In this document: one piece after another, positions 1-7,537 of the stretch
Numbering within the stretch: position 1 is the stretch's first letter
Layout: each line of letters begins with the position of its first letter
Assembly: GCF_001422375.1 (NCBI RefSeq)
Contig: NZ_LMMU01000012.1
Location: 1-64,000, forward strand
DNA: 64,000 bases
DNA from: Methylobacterium sp. Leaf99
GTDB taxonomy: Bacteria; Pseudomonadota; Alphaproteobacteria; Rhizobiales; Beijerinckiaceae
Reading direction: 5' to 3'
Made by a program: the position numbers and the translations under genes
Notes under the pieces: generated by a model
Told to the model about the DNA's origin: nothing
Seen by the model: only the letters and a program-made list of their open reading frames with translations
The model's database searches: none

Positions 1-196
1 GGGCCACCGTGTCCGCGAGCTGGCGCTTGCGCACGAAGATGTTCTGCGCCGTCGCCTGCGACTGGAGCCAGTTCCCGTTGAGCGGAGAGCCCCCGAACGA
101 CGGGTTCACCGGCTGGTAGTTGAGCGGGCTCGCCGAGACGGGCATCGCCAGAGCGCTCAAGCCAAGCAAAGCAAGTGAAGACGGACGCAAAGGCAT
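1..196 (-). CDS. csgF: Curli assembly protein CsgF, 5' part only
   Basis: Only the first 65 codons lie in the window; the gene runs off the left edge. The protein starts with a signal peptide ending near Ala22 and continues with NPSFGGSPLNGNWLQSQATA, which matches the conserved start of mature CsgF (NPxFGGxPxNG...AQN). CsgF caps the CsgG secretion pore at the outer membrane and couples curlin export to nucleation. It lies downstream of and collinear with the curlin and csgH genes, so csgG is probably just outside the window. The ATG at 196 is the only start that gives a complete signal peptide. Confidence 0.85.
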   Translation of the reverse strand, partial: MPLRPSSLALLGLSALAMPVSASPLNYQPVNPSFGGSPLNGNWLQSQATAQNIFVRKRQLADTVA

Positions 197-250
197 CGTA
201 ACCCCCTCGGACGACCCGCAACGATGACACCGACAGCAGAAATGCCAGCG

Positions 251-952
251 TTATCGAGCGGACCGTCCTGAGCTTACACTGCTGATCGAAGGCGACAACC
301 CGTTCACAGCCTGTCCCTGGACTGATCCATTACCTATCTGATTAACAGTGATATTTTTATCACCAGCATTCGTGGACGAAACGGTCAGGCCGTAAGAGAG
401 ATTCGATCCCGTCTGTGTGTTCGTGATGACGTATCCCGACCCGATCACGGAAATGCTTGCGTTGTTGCTGCTGCCGGTTTGCGCGTTGGTGAGCGAATTG
501 CCGTCGCCCAGGATTCCGAGGGCCGATCGATTGGACGATCCGTCCTGCGTCTGAGCCGTGACGTTGCCGGTGCCTGCGATGGTGGTGCGTGCGTCGTTGC
601 CGCCCCCCGTTTGGACGATCTTGCTTTCGTTGGAGGATCCGAGCTGATTGATCACCGCGATGTTCTGGGTCTGCCCCGGCGTCAGCGTGCCGGACTGGCC
701 GGAGGCGGTGACGATGGCGGACAGGCTGTTGGCGGCGGGCCCGGCGACGGGCAACCCCGTCACGGCCGGGTTCGTGGTGACGAGGAGGGGCTCGACGGAG
801 TTCTGGTTGGTGCCGCGCCGCGGCGGCGCCGCGGCCGTCGGGTCGACTTGCCCGATATAGACGCTCTGCTGGGCGGCGGCGGGGGCCGCCAGGCCGAGCG
901 CGAGGGTCAGGATCGGCAGGATCCGGAAGTGTGTGGAACGGAGAACGATCAT
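251..952 (-). CDS. Curlin-repeat protein (CsgA/CsgB-like)
   Basis: An exported protein with a signal peptide ending near AAPAAAQ, a low-complexity linker, then Asn/Gln/Gly-rich curlin repeats such as NQLGSSNESKIVQTG and QTGSSNNASISVIG. Curlin repeats form the cross-beta strand-loop-strand units of curli amyloid. The ATG at 952 has a strong GAGGA ribosome site about 10 nt upstream. A GTG at 967 would overlap the csgH stop by 4 bp (GTGA) and is the alternative start. It sits between csgH and csgF, the place of a minor subunit or nucleator, but sequence alone does not separate CsgA from CsgB. Confidence 0.8.
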   Translation of the reverse strand: MIVLRSTHFRILPILTLALGLAAPAAAQQSVYIGQVDPTAAAPPRRGTNQNSVEPLLVTTNPAVTGLPVAGPAANSLSAIVTASGQSGTLTPGQTQNIAVINQLGSSNESKIVQTGGGNDARTTIAGTGNVTAQTQDGSSNRSALGILGDGNSLTNAQTGSSNNASISVIGSGYVITNTQTGSNLSYGLTVSSTNAGDKNITVNQIGNGSVQGQAVNGLSPSISSVSSGRSAR

Positions 953-963
953 GGCTCGGATCC

Positions 964-1392
964 TCACAAGGGGGTCGAGGGGGCGACGCTGGCCTTGCAG
1001 CCGATCCGGCGGCCATCGACCTCCAGCGTCAGGGTGGCCTCGAAGCCGGCCTGCGGCTCGAGGCTGAGACGGATTTCGCCAAGTCCGGTGCGGGCGCCGG
1101 CCACGGCCTGGAAGCGTCCGCCCTGCTGGAGGCGCGACGTCCCGCCGGGGCCGGTCTTGATCACCAGCAGGGAGTAAGTCCCCGCCGCGTCCGCCCGCGC
1201 CAGGGCGATGCCCCGGAGGGTCGTCATCGGGCCGGCGGTCTCCCGCTCGATGCGGCAGCGCAGGACGGCTTCGGTGGAGACTTCGGGATCCGGCTCCATG
1301 CTGATCGCTCCGGTGGCGAGGAGGGGAAGGACGAGGCAGGCAAGCCCTCCGACGCGGCCCATGGCGAGACGACCCATGGCGAGACGGCTCAT
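964..1392 (-). CDS. csgH: Curli assembly chaperone-like protein CsgH
   Basis: A 142-residue exported protein with the alphaproteobacterial CsgH pattern: a signal peptide, a cysteine in LRCRIER, then short beta strands (GTYSLLVIKTGPGGTSRLQQ) and a second cysteine in GRRIGCKA. CsgH is a small periplasmic beta-sandwich that keeps curlin from polymerising before secretion. The stop is translationally coupled to the downstream curlin gene. The N-terminus has a repeated AMGRLAMGR stretch, so starts at 1377 or 1362 are also possible; none has a clear Shine-Dalgarno site. Confidence 0.75.
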   Translation of the reverse strand: MSRLAMGRLAMGRVGGLACLVLPLLATGAISMEPDPEVSTEAVLRCRIERETAGPMTTLRGIALARADAAGTYSLLVIKTGPGGTSRLQQGGRFQAVAGARTGLGEIRLSLEPQAGFEATLTLEVDGRRIGCKASVAPSTPL

Positions 1393-1403
1393 GACGCCGG
1401 GGC

Positions 1404-1988
1404 TCAGGGCAGGATGGCGACCCGGGTCAGCAGGGCGACGAGCTCGGCCTGCCGCCGGGTCTGCGTCTTGGTGAACACCGCCGACAACTGGGTGCGGAGC
1501 GTCGCGTTGCTGAGGCCCATCTTGACGGACGTTTCCGACAACGTCCGGCCCCCGGCGATCTCGATGGCCAGGCGTGCCTCGGCCGGCGTCAGGTCGAACA
1601 GCTTCTGCAGGACGCTCGGCGTCGGGCGCGGGCTGTACCGCAGGTCGACCAGGATGATGACCGTGTTCGGCGCGGACGCCCCCGGCTCTCCGAGGGGGAT
1701 GGTATGCAGGACCAGGGGCGCGCCGCACGCGCGCGGGACGGTCACCCAGGATTCGCCGCCGATCCGCAGGCCCTGGCCCGCCTGGGCCAGCAGCCGGCGC
1801 AGGGCGCGCCAGCTCTCGATCTGCGGCGGCATCCCGTGGATTCCAAAGCCCTGGTGCTCGCCGTCCTGCCGGCCGAGAATGCCGGAAGCCGTGGTATTCA
1901 AATCGAACGGCACCCCGCTTGCGTCGATCATGACGGCACCGCAGCTCATCCTGTCGAGCAGCTGCAGCAGGGGATGGCTTGAGCTCAC
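1404..1988 (-). CDS. LuxR-type HTH regulator with PAS-like N-terminus
   Basis: A 194-residue protein. Residues 1-115 look like a small PAS-type sensor (CGAVMIDASGVPFDLNTTA). The C-terminal 65 residues form a LuxR/GerE helix-turn-helix (LTPAEARLAIEIAGGRTLSE, then SNATLRTQLSAVFTKT). It lies 11 bp upstream of csgH on the same strand, so it probably co-transcribes with and controls the curli genes, in the role CsgD has in enterobacteria, although it is not a CsgD orthologue. The start is GTG. A perfect palindrome at 2009-2025 lies 20 nt upstream of it. Confidence 0.8.
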   Translation of the reverse strand: MSSSHPLLQLLDRMSCGAVMIDASGVPFDLNTTASGILGRQDGEHQGFGIHGMPPQIESWRALRRLLAQAGQGLRIGGESWVTVPRACGAPLVLHTIPLGEPGASAPNTVIILVDLRYSPRPTPSVLQKLFDLTPAEARLAIEIAGGRTLSETSVKMGLSNATLRTQLSAVFTKTQTRRQAELVALLTRVAILP

Positions 1989-2008
1989 GATGACACCACT
2001 GCGCTTGC

Positions 2009-2025
2009 GGAATGCTAAGCATTCC
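2009..2025. promoter_or_regulatory. Perfect 17-bp palindrome before the LuxR-type gene
   Basis: Two 8-bp arms (GGAATGCT and AGCATTCC) are separated by one A. The site lies 20 nt upstream of the GTG at 1988, in a non-coding stretch. The position suits an autoregulatory operator. No T-run follows on either strand, so a terminator is less likely. Confidence 0.45.
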
Positions 2026-2195
2026 TAGGCAGTATCGATTAATTTTTACAACTGTCCCCGCTCCGAAATCGCTGCGCCGTTCCCGGTGAAAATTACGGAG
2101 ACGCTGCAGAGCGGGTAGGAGCGATCCGACAAGAGAAATCATCTTGCCATCCACGAATCTAGCGAATGTTAGATTGCGGGTCGGAACCTTGCCCA

Positions 2196-2519
2196 TCATG
2201 GGGCATCTGCCCAACCGGCCGGGATGCAGTCGCGAATCCAGTCTTCCGCCTCGCCGACGGACGCGAAGATCAGGCCCTCTGCTTCGAACGGGCCGAGCCC
2301 GAACTGCAGGAACCAGCCGCCCTCCGCCTCGACCAGGAGCGCCGCCAGGCGATCGCGCACCCACATGAGATAGGCGCTCTCATGATGACGGCCGGAGGCG
2401 GCGCTGATCACTTGAGACGTCACGTGCAGCATGACAGCGAGGCGCCAATCGAGGAGGGCGGGCACGAGCGCCCAATCAAGAATCCACTCGTAGCGCCCAA
2501 GGCCTGCGGCGCGCATCAT
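2196..2519 (-). CDS. Hypothetical protein, 107 aa
   Basis: Not recognised. The frame encodes a compact acidic protein rich in Trp and aromatic residues (YEWILDWALVPALLDW, WVRDRLAALLVEAEGGWFLQ, GEAEDWIRDCIPAGWADAP) with no signal peptide. It diverges from the large curlin gene, and its ATG lies inside the first of two matching operator-like palindromes (2515-2532). It could therefore be a small regulator or accessory protein controlled together with the curlin gene. It could also be a fortuitous frame, as no family match is known to me. Confidence 0.45.
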   Translation of the reverse strand: MMRAAGLGRYEWILDWALVPALLDWRLAVMLHVTSQVISAASGRHHESAYLMWVRDRLAALLVEAEGGWFLQFGLGPFEAEGLIFASVGEAEDWIRDCIPAGWADAP

Positions 2520-2532
2520 CCATTCGGATGAT
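2515..2532. promoter_or_regulatory. Operator-like palindrome, copy 1
   Basis: ATCATCC, 4 nt (ATTC), GGATGAT. It has exactly the same 7-bp arms as the site at 2592-2609, centred 77 bp away. It overlaps the start codon of the divergent 107-aa frame. Confidence 0.5.
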
Positions 2533-2591
2533 TAACCCTAATCTGCACAGGCGCCGCACGGAAACGATCGAATCTAAACAAATTCTGAATC

Positions 2592-2609
2592 ATCATCCAA
2601 TTGGATGAT
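2592..2609. promoter_or_regulatory. Operator-like palindrome, copy 2
   Basis: ATCATCC, 4 nt (AATT), GGATGAT. With flanking bases it is a perfect 20-bp palindrome (2591-2610). It lies 158 bp upstream of the curlin ATG at 2768 and pairs with copy 1. Confidence 0.55.
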
Positions 2610-2767
2610 GTGATGCTGCCGAGCACTGTGTAGCTACCAAATCGTTAAGGATCGAGCGCCCCGCGAGACGGATGCGCCAATCCTTCGACACCAACGGCGG
2701 CGCAAGTCCGCTCATCGTCACTTGGGAGGGGGCGCGAGCCTCTACTCCGCATAGGGGTTCAGCCATC

Positions 2768-3919
2768 ATGCACAAGCATCTTCTCGCCCTTTCCATGGGC
2801 GTCGCCGTGATTGCCTTCTCGACCGGTGCCTTCGCGCAGTCCAATAGTTCATACACTAGCCAGCAAGGGTTGAGAAACACTGTCGATGTCGATCAGTCTG
2901 GCAACGGCAACCGCGCTGGTCTGAGCGCTGATCAGGTCATCTACCAGAGCAACGATTCCATGAGCACTGGTAACAGCCTCGTGATCAAGCAGTCCGGCGC
3001 TAATAATATTATCGGACAGGCAGATGTCTATGGATCGGTCGTCGACGCTAACCAGACTGGTTCCAGCAACACCCTCCGGCTGGACCAATCTGGCAACAGC
3101 AACAATATTGCTTATCGTCAGTTTGGCAACAACAATGGCACTCGATCCGCCGAGGGGGCGCCGGTAGGTAACCGGAAGTTTCAGGAACAGGATAACTACG
3201 GCAAATCGTCCGGAAATGCGACAGGTCTCTGGAATTATGTCGGTCAAGCTGGAAATGGCGGCAATGTCAGACTCGATCAGGAGAGCAGGGGCTCTTCGAG
3301 CTCCAACGGTGTCATTGCATTTCAGAGCGGATCGAGCGGCGCCCAGTATATTCGTTTGAAGCAGACCACGACGTCGAGCTCTTCGGCTGGCGCGGACAAC
3401 CTCGCTTATCTTGATCAGCGTACGAGCGGCACGAATGTCATCGCCGACATTACTCAGGCCAATAACGGTGGTTTCTATAATCTGACCGACATTCGTCAGA
3501 ATGGCTCTAACGTGCGGGTCACCGGCTCGCAGACCGGATCTGGACTCGATCTATTTGTCCAGCAGACTGGCAACAACAATACTGTCGACTCCATTCAAAA
3601 CGCTGACAATAGTCAGATTCGCGTAATCCAGAACAATACCGGCGGCGGAAATAACAGTGTTGCTGCATTTCAAGCTGGGATTGATCATATTCTCGATGTA
3701 AAACAAGTCGGATACGGCCATCAGGTCACTTCTACCCAGAGTGATACCGGCCAGATCGCAATGATCGACCAAAATGGATTTAATAATACCTACGTCGGCG
3801 TCCAGTCAGGTATGATGAACTACGCGAGCGTTCTGCAGGGATCGAACAATAACATTGCAGTGGTCACGCAGGCCGGTACGAGCAACTCTGCTCTTATTAC
3901 GCAAAATCGCACCCGTTAA
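2768..3919 (+). CDS. Major curlin-like amyloid subunit, 383 aa
   Basis: A signal peptide (MHKHLLALSMGVAVIAFSTG, cleavage near AFAQ) is followed by more than ten degenerate curlin repeats of the N-x-x-x-x-x-Q-x-G/S type (VDVDQSGNGN, RLDQSGNSNNIAYRQ, DLFVQQTGNNNTVD, AVVTQAGTSNSALITQNRTR). It is about 2.5 times longer than enterobacterial CsgA (~150 aa), so it should give a long stack of beta units. The ATG at 2768 is chosen because it begins the signal peptide. The gene is clearly more AT-rich than its neighbours (runs such as AATAATATTATCG), which partly reflects Asn codons. It stands alone with its own upstream palindromes and terminator. Confidence 0.88.
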   Translation: MHKHLLALSMGVAVIAFSTGAFAQSNSSYTSQQGLRNTVDVDQSGNGNRAGLSADQVIYQSNDSMSTGNSLVIKQSGANNIIGQADVYGSVVDANQTGSSNTLRLDQSGNSNNIAYRQFGNNNGTRSAEGAPVGNRKFQEQDNYGKSSGNATGLWNYVGQAGNGGNVRLDQESRGSSSSNGVIAFQSGSSGAQYIRLKQTTTSSSSAGADNLAYLDQRTSGTNVIADITQANNGGFYNLTDIRQNGSNVRVTGSQTGSGLDLFVQQTGNNNTVDSIQNADNSQIRVIQNNTGGGNNSVAAFQAGIDHILDVKQVGYGHQVTSTQSDTGQIAMIDQNGFNNTYVGVQSGMMNYASVLQGSNNNIAVVTQAGTSNSALITQNRTR

Positions 3920-4002
3920 TTGGATTCGCGAGGGCGTCTTGATCGACTTCGCGTCTTTCCATAAAACGCTTCTTGAACAGCAGTGAAGCTGAGTTCTTGA
4001 GT

Positions 4003-4028
4003 ATCGGCTCGCCTACGGGCGAGCCGAT
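4003..4028 (+). terminator. Hairpin terminator after the curlin gene
   Basis: Two perfect 11-bp arms (ATCGGCTCGCC and its complement) around a TACG tetraloop, followed by CGCTGTTTC. It starts 84 nt after the curlin stop. The T-run is weak, but stem and position suit an intrinsic terminator. Confidence 0.6.
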
Positions 4029-4132
4029 CGCTGTTTCAAGCGTGCATTGAATTTTTAAGTTATTGCGGCGATCATCGTGATAAAAACTTTTATCATACCA
4101 GCTTGTCACAGCGATATTGTAGGAATCCAGCA

Positions 4133-4768
4133 ATGAAAACAGTAGGATGTTCCGCTGTTCTTCTAATAATAAATGCTGGTAATGTTGCAGCACAGGCAAT
4201 ACCCGCCTCGCCAATTCAACCCCTCCCTGTACCTGTTAAATCGACCCAACTCGCCCAGGCTGTGGCGTGCGACAGCGCCTGCATCCGCGGGAACATGGAT
4301 CGCGCCGTCCAGGCCTGCGCCCCTCGCGTCGAAGCCGAAGCGCCCGGTGACTACGATTGGCTGATCCGCCCCTACGGCAGCATCTTTCAGGAGGCCGATT
4401 CGCCCGAACAGCCGTCATCGGCCGTCGTGCGCTATCGCGGCGACTCGATCCGCTTCCTCAACCCGCAGAAGGAATGGGTCCGCGCGATCTACGAATGCGG
4501 CTACGACACCGCGAAGCAGCAGGTGGTGTCCCTGCGTGTGCGCCTCGGCGTGATTGGCAAGGTGAACCCCGTACCGGTGCTGCCGGCACCGAAACCGCAG
4601 GCGCGGGCGCCCCAACCGCCCCCCGGTCCGGCGGCCCCCGGTCCGGCGGCCCCGGGGCAGGCCCAGCCGCCCGCCCCCGCAACCGCCCCGACGGTCGACC
4701 GGCGCCGGGTCGGCGAGCCGAACGACGTGTCCGTGCTTCAGATCAAATCGCCGCCCGGCGCACGATAG
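4133..4768 (+). CDS. Exported protein with Pro/Ala-rich tail
   Basis: Not assigned to a family. A signal peptide (MKTVGCSAVLLIINAGNVAA) is followed by a small domain with cysteines in VACDSACIRG, VQACAPRV and YECGYD, then a Pro-rich tail (about residues 145-185) containing two tandem GPAAP units. The start at 4133 has AGGAA 8 nt upstream. Being exported and located among curlin genes suggests a cell-envelope or fibre accessory role, but this is context only. Confidence 0.7.
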   Translation: MKTVGCSAVLLIINAGNVAAQAIPASPIQPLPVPVKSTQLAQAVACDSACIRGNMDRAVQACAPRVEAEAPGDYDWLIRPYGSIFQEADSPEQPSSAVVRYRGDSIRFLNPQKEWVRAIYECGYDTAKQQVVSLRVRLGVIGKVNPVPVLPAPKPQARAPQPPPGPAAPGPAAPGQAQPPAPATAPTVDRRRVGEPNDVSVLQIKSPPGAR

Positions 4769-4962
4769 GAGCGGGGCGTCCCGAAACTCTGGCGTCCGAA
4801 CCGGGAACGGAACGGCCGGCGGCAGGATCGATCCCGGACAAGGCCTCGTAACCCGGATGTGCGTATCGACCAGCATCCCTGCAACACTCACGCAGTAAAT
4901 TCGCTCCCCGGCACAGAAGAGCCGCTGGGTTCACAGAATCCGATTGCCAGTCGGTACCGTTC

Positions 4963-5919
4963 ATGGGACCGGTCAAGACAAGAATGAAACCTGTCACCGC
5001 CGGGGGGCGCGTTCGAATGACCAGCAGCGGTCGTATGCCACGTTGGCTGGGCGCAGCGGTGCTCGCCGCGAGCTGCACCCTGTCGGTGTCGGCGGCCTGG
5101 GCCTCGCCGACGGGGGATGGCGAGGCGTCGCTGCTGGCGCAGCTGTCGGGGACGCAGGGCGCGCGCGAGGTTATGGCGGTTACCCGACGCCCGGCGTTCT
5201 TCAACTGGCCGAGTCCCAGCCGGCCGCAGCCGACCGCGCAGGAGCGTCAGGCGCTCGAGCCGCTGGCCGAGGCCGCCGCGCAGCAGCACGGCGTCGCGAT
5301 CGACTTCTTTAAACGCCTGATCCGACAGGAGAGCGGCTACAACCGGTACGCCGTGAGTTTTGCCGGCGCACAGGGCATTGCCCAGTTCATGCCCGGCACG
5401 GCGGCGATGATGGGGCTCGACGATCCGTTCGATCCGGCCAAGGCCCTGCCGAAATCCGCCGAGCTTCTGGCCCTGCTGCACCGGCGCCTCGGCAATCAGG
5501 GCCTGGCGGCGGCGGCCTACAATGCCGGTGAGGGCCGGGTGCGGGCCTGGCTGTCGGGCCAGGGCGGGCTGCCCCTCGAGACCCGGAACTACGTCCGGGC
5601 GATCACCGGCCGGGACGCCCACGAATGGGCGCCGGCGGGCCTCGCCGCGGCCCTGATGCCCGGCCCGCTCGCGCCGAGCCGCGCCCCCGCCTTCACCGGC
5701 CTGTCGGCCCGCATGTCCCCGGAATGGGCCTTCGCCCTGACGATCCTTCCGCGCGCGAGCGGGCCGGCGTCCCTCGCCGCGGCCGCCCCCGCCCGGAGGC
5801 CCGCGGCCGCCCAGGCGTCGATGCGCGCGGAGCGGCGCGGCGCGCGTCCGCCCTCCGGCGAGAGCAGCCTCTGCGAGAGCATGCGCAGCACGGGCTGCAT
5901 CGTCGCGGCGGTGTACTGA
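4963..5919 (+). CDS. Lytic transglycosylase, SLT domain
   Basis: An exported peptidoglycan-cleaving enzyme. The SLT/GEWL fold covers roughly residues 95-215, with the catalytic Glu in IRQESGYNRYAVS, then GAQGIAQFMPGTA and AAYNAGEGRVRAWL, the three hallmark motifs. Residues 26-48 (PRWLGAAVLAASCTLSVSAA) form the signal peptide core. Starts at 5017 or 5038 would give a more normal signal peptide, so the 4963 start is uncertain. Next to curli genes it may open the cell wall for secretion machinery. The C-terminal 100 residues are Ala/Arg-rich with a Cys pair at the end. Confidence 0.85.
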   Translation: MGPVKTRMKPVTAGGRVRMTSSGRMPRWLGAAVLAASCTLSVSAAWASPTGDGEASLLAQLSGTQGAREVMAVTRRPAFFNWPSPSRPQPTAQERQALEPLAEAAAQQHGVAIDFFKRLIRQESGYNRYAVSFAGAQGIAQFMPGTAAMMGLDDPFDPAKALPKSAELLALLHRRLGNQGLAAAAYNAGEGRVRAWLSGQGGLPLETRNYVRAITGRDAHEWAPAGLAAALMPGPLAPSRAPAFTGLSARMSPEWAFALTILPRASGPASLAAAAPARRPAAAQASMRAERRGARPPSGESSLCESMRSTGCIVAAVY

Positions 5920-5976
5920 AGCGGCGACCGGTTCGGCGAAGTCAGGTCGCGTCACGACAAGGGGTTGGAGACGGCC

Positions 5977-6480
5977 CTAGCGCTGGACCGCCCGCAGGAC
6001 GTTGCCCTGCCCGACCTGGACGGCGGACATCTGATTGCCGAACCCCGCTTGCAGCGCCACGATGGACTGGCCGGATCCGACCTGCTGCAGGGCCAGGCTG
6101 TTCTGAACCCCCTGCATCGTGACCGCGATGCTGTTGTTGTCGCCGTCCTGGAGGACCGTGGCACTGTGGCCGCTCCCCTCCTGCAGGAGGGTCAGACGGT
6201 TCAGGGAGCCGGTCTGCCGCACGTCGAGCCGATGGGGGTCGACGCCCTGCAACGGGTTCAGCGGAACCGCCAGACCGGTGACGGACGCCTCCGCTGCGCC
6301 GGACTGCAGGGCCGGCGCCGGAACCATGGACGCATTGCCGGTGGGCAGCGCACGACGCGCCGACGGGACCGCGGCGATCTGGCCGACCCAGACGTCGCCC
6401 GCCCCGGCCGGGACGGCACTCCCGAGTAGAAGGGTGACGCCGACGACGATAGGGCGGGCAGAGCGCGAAAAGGTTTGCAT
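5977..6480 (-). CDS. Curlin-repeat protein, probable minor subunit
   Basis: A 167-residue exported protein with a signal peptide ending at AGAG. After a linker, residues 85-167 hold about four or five curlin repeats (DVRQTGSLNRLTLLQ, ATVLQDGDNNSIAV, LALQQVGSGQSIVAL, MSAVQVGQGNVLRAVQR). The size and repeat number fit a CsgB-like nucleator. It has hydrophobic residues where CsgA-type repeats have more Asn and Ser. It is the third curlin-type gene of the region and is transcribed divergently from the gene at 6599. Confidence 0.75.
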   Translation of the reverse strand: MQTFSRSARPIVVGVTLLLGSAVPAGAGDVWVGQIAAVPSARRALPTGNASMVPAPALQSGAAEASVTGLAVPLNPLQGVDPHRLDVRQTGSLNRLTLLQEGSGHSATVLQDGDNNSIAVTMQGVQNSLALQQVGSGQSIVALQAGFGNQMSAVQVGQGNVLRAVQR

Positions 6481-6598
6481 TGTCTCCGATCCGGACAGCG
6501 CCTAGACTCCGGCGAGTAAAGACGTCGCTCCCTTTCCGGCGGATTAAGTTCGGCTCGCGATTTGTCCCCATCCCGCATTCGGCGCATGTCCTGACGCG

Positions 6599-7021
6599 AT
6601 GACTTTCACATCCCGCTCCCTCTGGCTCGCGGCCGCTGCCCTGGTGCTGCCCTACCCACACGCCTGGGGGCAGGGCGCCGGAAACGTCAACGAGTGCACG
6701 CTGATCCAGGACCCGACGGAGCTGCGCAACTGCATCCTGCGCTTCGAAGGGCAGCGCACGCCGTTGCCGACCACCCTGGAAAGCGGGACGGAGGCGAATG
6801 GTCAGCCCATTCCCGCCGGCGACGGCACCGCGCCGGCCACCGTCGCATCGCCCCCACCCCTGACCAAAGTCGAGAAGCGACGCCCCCTCAAGCTCGCGTC
6901 GCCACCGATGAAACCAAGGTCTTCCGACCCTGGCGTGCCGCCGAGCAGGGGCGATTCGAGGCGCCCATCGAGTACCGATAGCGTCTGGGTCGAGCAGATC
7001 CAGCTTCCCAAGGTCCGTTAG
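6599..7021 (+). CDS. Small exported hypothetical protein
   Basis: A signal peptide (SLWLAAAALVLPYPHAWG) is followed by a two-cysteine segment (NECTLIQDPTELRNCILRFE) and a Pro/Ser-rich basic tail ending VWVEQIQLPKVR. The C-terminal VWVEQIQLP resembles the VWVGQIAAVP near the mature N-terminus of the neighbouring curlin protein (5977-6480), which may be a shared interaction motif. No family is recognised. It is probably a curli-locus accessory protein. Confidence 0.6.
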   Translation: MTFTSRSLWLAAAALVLPYPHAWGQGAGNVNECTLIQDPTELRNCILRFEGQRTPLPTTLESGTEANGQPIPAGDGTAPATVASPPPLTKVEKRRPLKLASPPMKPRSSDPGVPPSRGDSRRPSSTDSVWVEQIQLPKVR

Positions 7022-7325
7022 CCGCTGGAGGGCGCGAGAGCGTGGGAGTGCAGGATCCCCAGCGTTACGCCAGCGGGCGCGCACCGGCTTTGTGCGGACC
7101 TTCGACAGGGAAATCCGGATGCGGTGGAGGCGGCGCTTCTATGAAACCACCATGGCTATATGAACTCGCCCGCTCCGGTCGGATGCAACTGCAACAAGTA
7201 TACCCTCAAAGGCATGACGCCGGCCATGGCAGGATGGTCATGATCGCCGATCTGCGGCGGCTCGATGTTCCGGAGTCGGGACGAACCCTGCGGGATGAAG
7301 ACCCGAATTTGCAGCCCCAGAACGA
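7022..7325. other. Non-coding stretch before the tRNA fragment
   Basis: No convincing gene in either strand. The stretch separates the curli region from the terminator and the tRNA-derived repeat, so it should be the chromosomal side of the island boundary. Confidence 0.4.
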
Positions 7326-7356
7326 AGAAGCCCCGGATCAGCGATCCAGGGCTTCT
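7326..7356 (-). terminator. Terminator downstream of the left tRNA fragment
   Basis: Read on the minus strand: an 8-bp GC stem (AGAAGCCC with GGGCTTCT) plus an inner GGATC/GATCC stem, followed by TCGTT. It lies 32 nt past the 3' end of the tRNA-derived repeat in the tRNA's own direction, as expected for a tRNA gene terminator. Confidence 0.6.
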
Positions 7357-7387
7357 CGAATAAGTCAAGCGATTGACTTGGAAAACT

Positions 7388-7434
7388 TGGTAGCGAGGGA
7401 GAGATTTGAACTCCCGACACAAGGATTATGATTC
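7388..7434 (-). repeat. attL/attR-like repeat: 3' part of a tRNA-Met(CAT)-like gene
   Basis: On the minus strand this reads, in order, a CAT anticodon region (AATCATAATCC), variable loop, T-arm with TTCAAAT, and an acceptor ending CTCGCTACCA. The 5' half of the tRNA is absent. The same 47 bp occurs at 36619-36665 in the same orientation. tRNA 3' ends are classic attachment sites for tyrosine recombinases, so the two copies probably mark an island. Confidence 0.75.
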
Positions 7435-7537
7435 TAATAAATCGTTCGAATTGCCAATGGTTTAGCGGTGCCGTGTTGCGCCCGTGTTCCATCATCGCAA
7501 TTCTGATCGGCCCCCACGAGGTGGTCCAAGGATAAAG

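Noticed and set aside
964..2364. 466-aa minus-strand frame covering csgH and the region upstream
   Set aside because: Only the last 142 codons are protein-like; the rest is out-of-phase with the LuxR-type gene and non-coding DNA.
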